Shown in pieces: positions 56,287-64,000 of a stretch of DNA of 64,000 nt. Within the stretch, counting starts at the first letter, position 1. The number at the start of each line of letters is the position of its first letter. The stretch comes from Galaxea fascicularis (taxonomy: Eukaryota > Cnidaria > Anthozoa > Scleractinia > Euphylliidae). The stretch covers positions 6,152,074-6,216,073 of the forward strand of contig OX419337.1 of assembly GCA_948470475.1 (NCBI GenBank), written 5' to 3'. A program made the position numbers and the translations under genes. The notes beneath the pieces were generated by a model that saw only the letters and a program-made list of their open reading frames with translations, had not been told where the DNA came from and searched no databases.

Positions 56287-57193
56287 CGGGCAGGCATTAC
56301 CTTCTGTTTATGCTGAAGATTCTGATTGGGTCTGGCCATTACAGTCAAAATAGTCAGCGCATCCCGCGTTTAATTAACCGCGAACGGACTGTATTGCATT
56401 GTTTGTCTCAAACGTTCAAATTTAATTTGAATAACGTTATCACTCCCAAACGTAGCCTGAGTGTGACCTTATTTGAAAAATTGATTGTCGAGTGCAGCAA
56501 AAGAAGTACAGTCGAACTTGTCTTAAGCTCCAGCGGTCATCATGGGGGAAAGGCGAAGTGATCGTCAGAATACCCAAAAACAAAGAGGACGCCATTTTAT
56601 ATCATTTTTAAAATGACGCTTTTCACAACTGGCTTAAATTTGGGCCCACAGTAATTGGCGTCAGCTGTTGTGGACACCCTGCCTTAACCCAGTATTTGTT
56701 TATTTTTTGTTTACGTCGTCATGTTTTGTTATTAGTTTATTTTAGAAGGCGAAGTTCAATAAATAAATAAAATAAAATTTTGAAATCCAAGAGACGACAA
56801 AAAACAAACAAAATACACAACATAATTTAACTCACCTGAAAGTTGAATGATCACCGATTCTCTCTATTAGAATTTTAAAACTTCACTTGCGATTACGACT
56901 GGTAAGCAACCCAGAGCGCACCAACAAAAAGTAAGACCATTTCTAGATGTTGTCTTGAATTCCTTCCGGAAAAAGAACTTTAAAAACAAGTCATTAATTC
57001 ATGCCACGAAGTGATCCGTCACCTGTACTTGTGAAGTATTTAGTCAGTCCTTGATAAAACTCACTTTAAAACATTCAATACTGATCTTTTCATATCGGTA
57101 AAATAAGAGTGACTTAATTTCGTTGATTTTTTAAATTCCTTAATGAACTCAACTTTTAAGTTGAAGCATATGGCATAACTCCTATCAAGCACG
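56287..57193. other. intergenic, no gene recognised
   Basis: AT-rich, with a short AAATA run at 56,756-56,778. No exon seen. Confidence 0.5.
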
Positions 57194-57368
57194 TATGGTC
57201 TTCATTTTGCATTGTTACGACGTCGTTTATAGGTAACGGAATACTTATGCTTAACACAAGGCAGACATTATAGTACATAGCTTATGCACTATAATGTCTG
57301 CCTTGTGTTAAGCATAAGTATTCCGTTACCTATAAACGACGTTGTAACAATGCAAAATGAAGACCATA
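57194..57368. mobile_element. foldback MITE with 81-bp arms
   Basis: Arms 57,194-57,274 and 57,288-57,368 are inverted copies with one mismatch. Arm start: TATGGTCTTCATTTTGCATT. The loop is only 13 bp. If the termini are TGGTCTTC, TA lies on both sides, as in Tc1/mariner-type MITEs; uncertain. Confidence 0.75.
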
Positions 57369-57635
57369 TACGGTATATTTTGCGTATTTCCTCAAGTGTA
57401 TCATGACAATAAACGTTATACGTACCTTTTATTCGATTTAAACGTACGGATATGAGAATTTTATTGTTTTAGTATCACCCAAATAGTCGGACAGAAAAGG
57501 CAATAATAAAGTTAGTAAATACAAGTTGAAGAAATATTTAATGCAGGATTTGCATTAGTCCACTAGTTGGGTGGTACAAAATCTACATAGTTATATGGTT
57601 CCAGCACTCGGCAAAGTCCCTTTAGTGACTTATGG

Positions 57636-57727
57636 CAATCTCGTTCCCAGAGGTCGCGTTCCTCTAGTCCCTTGCGGGTTCACGCCCGCAAGGGACTAGG
57701 GGAACGCAACCTCTGGGAACGAGATTG
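57636..57727. mobile_element. 92-bp palindromic MITE
   Basis: Arms of 43 bp (57,636-57,678 and 57,685-57,727), starting CAATCTCGTTCCCAGAGG, with few mismatches and a 6-bp loop. GACTTAT occurs on both sides (57,627-57,633 and 57,728-57,734), consistent with a target duplication of 7 bp, or of 9 bp with two changes. Confidence 0.75.
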
Positions 57728-57740
57728 GACTTATTCGCTT

Positions 57741-57909
57741 TTTTCACCGATCCCATAATACAGTTCATTGGGGGGGGGGGGGGTATTTGCATTAAAACAA
57801 TGGATAATCAGTTCACTGAAGCATGATACAGTCCCAAGAGTAAATAACTTGTATTGTTTTTATGTAAAGAACCCCCCCAAAACGTGTTGCATTATGGGAT
57901 CGTGAAAAC
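57741..57909. mobile_element. foldback element with CCCATAAT arms and G/C runs
   Basis: The left arm ttttcaccgatcccataat, followed by a run of 14 G (57,770-57,783), pairs with the right arm cccccccaaaa...attatgggatcgtgaaaa (57,872-57,909) at roughly 80%. It lies 13 bp from the previous element. Confidence 0.55.
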
Positions 57910-57938
57910 AGTCAATGGCTGTCTTTTTAACTCATTCC

Positions 57939-57950
57939 TGCGCTTGCGCA
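57939..57950. promoter_or_regulatory. NRF1-like palindrome TGCGCTTGCGCA
   Basis: One change from the NRF1 consensus TGCGCATGCGCA, about 1 kb upstream of FAM8A1 and flanked by ctcatt/atgag arms. Function is inference; a TGACGTCA CRE-like octamer lies at 58,159-58,166. Confidence 0.3.
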
Positions 57951-58342
57951 ATGAGTGAGTTGTTGTAAGTCGGCGCAAATGGCACCAAAAATCCACGAAG
58001 AATGGCGTCTCTACTCGGAGCTAGATGGAGCAGGGCAACTTTCGTTCATAAATTGAATTATTTGACTTGTTTGTTTGTGTTGTTGATGCAACTATAGAGT
58101 TCTGAAAAACGATCAACATTTTCAGTACGAGATAACCGTGACATACCAGCTAACTCAATGACGTCACAGTACCAATATCGATATCGAAGAAAAAGTTAGT
58201 GTGGTACTCGGTATGGTATCGATTTGAAAAAAACGGTATCGACCCATCCTTATCAGGACTCCTCTGCTCCCTGTGCTATTGGCCGTTCCGAAATTCAAAA
58301 GGGAACTGGGGCGAGTTTCAAATTTGAAGTAATCGATAAATT

Positions 58343-58790
58343 GATACCATCACATGAAAGATAACATTGAGATTGGTCGTTTGACTAAGTTTGATTCTTT
58401 TAGGTTGATCAGAGACCAAGTTATGGACCTTGAAACATAGCTCAAAATCCATACAAACGTCTCTAATTTTGAGGCTGCGTCCCCCAAAATCATATCACCC
58501 CTGTAACTCTTAAAAATATTATTCAGTTTTCTGACAACTGTAAAATCTCGTCATCCACCTACTATTTGGAAATAACTCAAGTGAAAATCAATATGTTTGC
58601 CAAGTTTTAAGAATATAACAGAAATCGTAAAAAAAAAAAGTGTTTGTATGGTTTTGGGGGACGCTGTCACAAAATTAGAGACATTTGTATGGATTTTGAA
58701 CCATGTTCCAAGGTCCGTAACTTGGTCTGTCTTGGTCCAATAGTGACAAAAGTAACGTGAAGTGATATGGTATCATGATAAGTTATGGGT
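58343..58790. mobile_element. large foldback element upstream of FAM8A1
   Basis: The left arm 58,414-58,495 (gaccaagttatggacctt ... tcccccaaaatcata) and right arm 58,646-58,727 are inverted copies at about 85%. Weaker pairing extends outward to gataccat (58,343) and atggtatcatga (near 58,770). No coding capacity; older than the neighbouring MITEs judging by divergence. Confidence 0.6.
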
Positions 58791-58967
58791 AGTGACGAGC
58801 AGTGATGGCAGTATTGTTTTACTGAAGAAGAAGAACGGTTATGGTAAGTTATACTGATGTGTTGGGTTAGATTATATAGGTGAATTTTTACTTTAGTGTA
58901 CCCTTACACGGTTTTCATACCTCCAATCTCGTCCCCAGACTTCTTCAAATCTTCTGAAGACAGAAAA

Positions 58968-58978
58968 AGATGGCGGAC
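58968..58978 (+). promoter_or_regulatory. YY1-like motif over the FAM8A1 start codon
   Basis: The sequence aagatggcggac overlaps the ATG and matches the YY1-type AAGATGGCGG element known at the start codon of many housekeeping genes. Function is inference. Confidence 0.45.
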
Positions 58979-59429
58979 AATCAGAGAGAAGGAAAGTGTC
59001 CCAAAAGACACCAAGTAAACCATGGAGTGCCTCAGACTTCCGCATCGCAAACGAGCCATTGTGGCAATCCATCTTCTAGTGTTTCTTTTCAGCAGCCAAA
59101 TACACCTTTTTCTGGATCGCAAGAGCCGTTGAGTGTTCTTTGGTACTGGATGTCCGCTCAGTATTACCAGCAATATTATTACCAGCTTTGTTCATACATG
59201 TACTACTGGCAAACTGTCGCAACTCAACAATTCTACCAGGGAACGTTCCAATCCCCAAGCGGCTATTCTCATTCTGGATCACTCAGTCCCGGATCACAGG
59301 TCGCTTATAGCGGACAGCAGAACACAACCAACGACAACCGTCGATTACCACAACCAAATAACGGCGTCGGCTTAGTGCCAGGGCTTGCAGTGCCGTGGGC
59401 TTTCCCAGGTCAGCAACCCGTTACAACAG
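58970..59429 (+). CDS. FAM8A1: FAM8A1 exon 1
   Basis: ATG in aagATGGCGGAC. Codes residues 1-153 and ends in phase 1 at donor GTAATA. Contains the WYWMSAQYYQQYYYQ region. Confidence 0.92.
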
Positions 59430-62400
59430 GTAATAAACAGTGTTCTGCGAAATCGCGTGGAACTGAGCGCTAATAAGGCAGCGGATACGAGTTAATGAAT
59501 TTGTCTAAAATTAGTGGCTATTACATAATTCAACTGGCACTGATATGATAATTAACACGCAGTCAGTTGACTGAGTTTATCACAGAAAGGCTAGGGAAAC
59601 CACCACTTTCTTTGCGTTATTAAGAGCAGTGTTGGACACCGTGCACGAACATCTTTACACGTGTATTAGGGTACCCAATATGAGCTACTATGAAATTCAA
59701 GTTCACAGTTTATTCAGAGTGGATTTAAATTCATAAAGAGAAAGTAAAAAGAAGCTAATTTTATTGTGCAACATAAAATCTGGACTTAAAGAAGACTGAT
59801 ATTTTACTGAAAAAAATGCACTTACACTGCAGGATTTAATTCCAAAACATTGAGCAAAACATCTTGAGAGCAAAAATTCAAGCAAACTTCTTAAAAAAAA
59901 AGGCTATTTCCCAGAATTGTGTATTAAATTTAATTTTATGACTGTTATTTCTTTCATCTCGACTTTCAAAAAGGTAAGAAAATATATAATTTCTGCTTTC
60001 ACTCACTGATTTTGTTTTTTTCTGAAAACACTTCTGGCTAATCCTTTCGAGTACATGTATGCCAAACCCATACTAATTTGGAGAACTTTGAATTTTGAGG
60101 TAAAATTCCATCTAGCATATGTGTAGTTTTGTTCTGGACATGTCCCTTAACCTCTCTCAAATCTATTATTGAACCCCCTTAAAGGCAACACAAACCAAGG
60201 TGATTCATGGTGTTTACATTTAAAGGGGCTATGTCACCAATTTTATTTCTAATTTGACAAGCCAGTTAAGATATGTAGATGAGCATTGATCAAAACCCAA
60301 ACTGATGATTTATTTTTCTTCAGAAACTGCTCCATTAAAACAGTCAAACTACAAAATGTTAACCCTTAGTTAATTAGAACTTAGTTAGAACTCCAGAATG
60401 ATCAGTCCAGATAGCTGTATTTTTGTTTACGTTTCACTAATATTCTTATTAAAATATTTCGGTTTTTTCCACAGTTTGTGAGGTTGTCATTGCACCTATC
60501 TCCAAGAGGGTTTATGCTGAATTGCTTGACTTTGTCTTCTTGTACCTTACCAAGGTGCTCGTGTTTTCAATTTTCTAGTAAGTGATGTTAAACATTTAAA
60601 TTTGTCTTAGTAGTCATGTGGAAGACTCAGGTGACTGTGTTAGGCCCTATTAAGTGTGTACTTTCAGGGTCCCCGTTGTGGGTACAAAAATATTAAAGCA
60701 ACATGCCAAAAGGACTATACATTAGTAATGCTGGTTGAAAAATAAATTATCTTTATCGTTGTTTTAATGTTTTTCTCTCCACTTCCCACTAGTAACTTAT
60801 CCCAACTCTCACAGTACATGTATTTCATGTTTTGTTTTTGTTTGTTTGTTTGTTGTTGTTTTTTTTTTGGGCGGGGGGGGGGAGGGAGTAGAGTGGCTTA
60901 ACTCTTTAACCCCTACACCTACAGCTTGTGATTTTTGAGTTTTTATCATGTTTCCCCAACATCCCCATAAAGGTTTATTATGCCGGGAAACCCATAGAAA
61001 ATGCAGAAAATGTCTATTGCTTATTAACCCATTGGCATCTGGAACTTTAGCCGAAAATCACGTTTTCAAGTTAGTCAAGTCATTTTCTTGCCACTATCTA
61101 GCAATTAGGAGCTAGAACTCTCCACAAAACCATTGACAGGTCATGCACTACGCGGCCTTCTGCTCCAGATGCAAAACATTAGCTTTCAGAGTACGGGCAT
61201 GTGCAGAAAGCAAAATTTCAAAATGGGTTGAAATGTGGCACAGCAGTCTTGACTTTTGCTTTTCGCTTTCTCCTCTTCCCTCTTTTCCCGTGCTTTTTGC
61301 CTCATTTTTTTTGGGCTTTTGCTGGGTATTGAGTGGGTTTTGTTTTGGTGGGAAAAGGTTCTGGAAAAGCATTTAGGATCCTAGGATTTGATGAAAGGAA
61401 AGGTAAGTGGGTGGTGGGGGCAGATTTTTATAGGAATTTTTGCATTCATGTCGCTTGGTTTTTTGCCTTTTTGTTTGGCCCCCCTTGACTGAATCATGCT
61501 CAATCTGGTATGGTTTCAAAGATCTCGCTATGATAAACACGTTAGTCAACAAAACTACGCTTGACTGTTCAAACTGATGGCGTCACAGGCGGCAGAAGGC
61601 ACGTCGGTCTGCCAGGGCGCATGGGGGCGCATTAGACTTAAATGGGTTAAGTAGATAGCAAGGTAGAAAATTGTTTATGTTGTCATTAGGTCATAAAACT
61701 TCTGTTTGTCCGACATGATTATTTTGTGAATGAATGAGTGCTGTACATGTATATCCTTCATGACTGTGCATGGCAGGTAGGGTGGGGGGTGTTGTACATG
61801 GTTGTAGACAGTTTAAAAAAGGAGTTTTTATTTTTATTTATTTTTTGTAGTGATGATTTGGATAGGTATGATGAGCTGCAGTACATGCTACTAACAGATG
61901 ACACAGCCAGTTTGAAAGTTATTGAGGAATTACTCATACAGGCTTTAGTTTACAGACTGATGGTGTTTGCATATGAGGTAAACATAACTTATAATAATAA
62001 CAATAATAATAATCATCATCATCATCATCACGTTTAAAAGTGGACATCCACATAGTGGCTCTTATCATTCACTGTATCCGGATTGAATTGGAATTTGGAA
62101 AGTGTTGTTTTTTGCGGAGAGGGGAAAACCAGAGTACCCAGAGAAAAACCTCTTGAAGAAGAGAAGAGAACCAACAACAAACTCAACCAGTGCATTATTT
62201 TTTTAGTTCTCATTGTTCCAGATTATGATTCATAGTAAATCTGAGACTGACAGGATAAAAAGCCAACTGGTAAAAGTGGTTGGAAAAATTTACAATCAAA
62301 ATGGGCATGCCAAGTTATTTTTAACTTTGTGCATCAAGGCCCATGATATACTATTTTAGACATAATGTACAGTAATATTATAAACAAAGGTCACTTTTCG

Positions 62401-63903
62401 CTGTTCATTAATCTTGATTAATTTTTTCAAGAATGGGGATCAACTTTACCACACAGTTGTAGTTCCTGAATATTAGTTTTACTAACAGTACTTTTTCAGT
62501 ATCAGAGCAGAAATTAACCACTTAATTTATTGTACAGTACTGTTATAATCTTGAGAAAATTGTCATTCTAAGGAATTGATTTCCCTATAAAGTTAGCTAT
62601 CCAAAAGGGTGTTCAATGAGGATAAATTCATCTGATCATGCCACTAACAACTCTTTAGCATACTTCTGAAAGGATGTCCTGGCGTGCATTTCTTGAAACC
62701 CCCAAAACTTTTTTAGCCTATTTCAGGTGAAATAATTCCCTTCATAACTTAAAAACAAAAACATTTCCAGGCTTGAAATTTTGCAACAAAATCACCATTT
62801 CATATCTTAAAATCATAGTAAAAGTCCAGCTTTCTAGAATAGGTGGATCACAGTTTTAGAAATGGCTTTTCAGGCCTGAAAGGTCTTCGGGACTTTTGAG
62901 ATATGGGTCCCAGGCCCTAAACTAACACATTTTTGATACACTTCTTTTTGCTGTAATGTTGTTTAAAGGTGCTTTTCCTCATGGGTGGTCTCCATGGTAG
63001 TATCGGAGGGGCTACTCCAGGGAAGTATCTTATGGGATTATCGGCAGTTGCAACTGATCACATAACCACAGTGGCAACTGACCCAGATGGTGAGAGAGTT
63101 AGAATCATACCAGGAGGAAATCTAGGCTTCTGGAGGTTAGTGACCATGCATGTGGCCTGTTAATCACTCTTCAGTTCAACCTGATCTTTGTGCCTTATCC
63201 TGCCCTTTTCAAGCTTGGTTCTAGGAAAAAAAGCTGACTATTATTTTTCTTGTGGTTCAAGGACCAATAACTAAATCCCAGTTGTAGCACCTGAGCAAAA
63301 ACTACTGGTAGTTACATTTTCCAAACCTCACAGTTTTTGATCACTCACTCCAGATATTACCCAGTTTCAGTGCCTGCAAATTTATTGGATAGAATTGCAG
63401 TGACACTTTTGTTTCATGGATACACATTACAAAATTTAGATGAGCTCTGTAAGTCAGGGTTTCAGTTAACTTTCAATTGGGTCAGCAGGGTAGATGCCAC
63501 ACAAGTTTCACCTATTAACTGCCATGACAAAATAATAGAACTTAAATTATTATTAAATAATTTTTTTTTAATCTGACCAATTCCTATAAAATGTTGGAAA
63601 TTATTCTGGATGTGCATCTGCTCCTCCCTCTACTTTTAATTGAAAAGCGTAAAGGAAACTTTGATAACAATATTAGTTGTTTTCCTGAATACTAATTATG
63701 GATTAACTGTTTAATATCTTTTTAGGTCCTTCCTACGGGCTCTGGTGAAGAACTTTTCCATGACATTCCTTTTCCCAGTGTTTTTGACAATCCTATATTT
63801 CCAGCACAATCGCACTATCTATGATGTCATTGCTAATTCAACAGTGGTTGTCACTGTTGCAGCTCGGCCAAGACAACAGGGCAACCAGCATCGCCAACAA
63901 TAA
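58970..63903 (+). CDS. FAM8A1: FAM8A1 orthologue (RDD-domain ER membrane protein), 5 exons
   Basis: Exons 58,970-59,429, 60,475-60,577, 61,851-61,977, 62,969-63,135 and 63,726-63,903 join in phase to 1,035 nt (344 aa plus stop). The N-terminal part is low-complexity, rich in Q, S and Y, with the FAM8A1 signature LWYWMSAQYYQQYYYQLCSY. From about 165 the RDD domain follows: ISKRVYAELLDFVFLYLTKV (TM1), a hydrophilic loop, FLMGGLHGSIGGATPGKYLM (TM2) and NFSMTFLFPVFLTILYFQHN (TM3). It is somewhat shorter than human FAM8A1. The vertebrate protein is a cofactor of the HRD1 ubiquitin-ligase complex in ER-associated degradation; the same role here is inference. No polyA signal is seen before the window ends. 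Confidence 0.92.
60475..60577 (+). CDS. FAM8A1: FAM8A1 exon 2
   Basis: 103 nt, phase 1 to 2; start of the RDD domain and TM1. Acceptor TTTTTTCCACAG, donor GTAAGT. Confidence 0.92.
60867..60888 (+). repeat. T run followed by G-rich tract in FAM8A1 intron 2
   Basis: A T run passes into gggcggggggggggagggag, a possible G-quadruplex on the sense strand. Confidence 0.5.
61851..61977 (+). CDS. FAM8A1: FAM8A1 exon 3
   Basis: 127 nt, phase 2 to 0; hydrophilic loop DDLDRYDELQYMLLTDDTAS and following. Acceptor TTTTGTAG, donor GTAAAC. Confidence 0.92.
61991..62031 (+). repeat. (AAT)n(CAT)n microsatellite after FAM8A1 exon 3
   Basis: A compound repeat starting about 13 bp after the exon 3 donor. Confidence 0.8.
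62969..63135 (+). CDS. FAM8A1: FAM8A1 exon 4
   Basis: 167 nt, phase 0 to 2; TM2 with GGATPGKYLMGL, then loop ending GGNLGFWR. Acceptor TTTAAAG, donor GTTAGT. Confidence 0.92.
63726..63903 (+). CDS. FAM8A1: FAM8A1 exon 5 and stop
   Basis: 178 nt from acceptor TTTTTAG; TM3, NRTIYDVIANSTVVVTVA and a short basic, Gln-rich tail; TAA at 63,901-63,903. Confidence 0.92.
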
Positions 63904-64000
63904 TCCCTGTACCATCATGGTGCTGACAGCATTATCAGAGAGGAGCCCATAGTTTACATGGAAGCTATCTTAAAGTATCTGATCCATAGCTGTCATTAAA

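Noticed and set aside
61143..61376. 77-codon plus frame and its antisense partner in FAM8A1 intron 2
   Set aside because: Composition is low-complexity and there is no link to the FAM8A1 exons.
61024..61650. Inverted TTAACCCATT ends around a 630-bp segment in FAM8A1 intron 2
   Set aside because: Only 10 bp pair, and no target duplication is visible; too weak to call an element.

Overview
The window looks like nuclear DNA of a metazoan, most likely a cnidarian and probably a stony coral. This is inferred from three things: intron-rich animal genes, including FAM8A1 and an Ig/LRR/ephrin-receptor-like Cys-rich multi-pass membrane protein; an intronless class A GPCR; and a high density of small foldback/MITE elements in AT-rich DNA. 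No species call is possible from the sequence alone.

Layout. Bases 1 to about 28,060 are one tandem satellite array. Its monomer is 177 bp and about 157 copies are present. It runs off the left edge, is built of nested multi-monomer blocks, is interrupted once by a 132-bp MITE with an 8-bp target duplication, and decays at its right edge. From 28,061 to 29,934 there is non-coding DNA with one foldback element. From 50,600 down to 29,935 on the minus strand lies one gene. I reconstructed it as 22 coding exons whose phases all agree (3,876 nt, 1,291 aa): signal peptide, Ig domain, Cys-rich LRR cap, LRRs encoded mostly one per 72-nt exon, GCC2/GCC3-type Cys-rich region, polytopic membrane region and long acidic cytoplasmic tail. 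Its introns hold foldback elements, a PIF/Harbinger-type MITE and a frameshifted coding-like block.

From 51,757 to 52,468 there is a 712-bp MULE-like element with 79-bp terminal inverted repeats and a perfect 9-bp target duplication. Inside it is a RecQ-type helicase N-terminal fragment (163 codons) with an altered Walker A motif. The element sits inside a short open frame that reads through if the insertion is removed. An intronless rhodopsin-like GPCR lies at 55,236-56,222 (minus). From 57,194 to about 58,790 there is a cluster of four foldback elements. From 58,970 to 63,903 the plus strand carries a complete five-exon FAM8A1 orthologue (RDD domain, ER membrane), whose start codon lies in a YY1-like motif.

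The genes show no common pathway: a putative cell-surface adhesion/recognition protein, a peptide-type receptor and an ER quality-control cofactor. The items most worth a second look are the higher-order satellite, the helicase-bearing MULE and the unusual LRR/Ig/GCC2/polytopic receptor. All coordinates come from reading the sequence by eye. No homology search was run.
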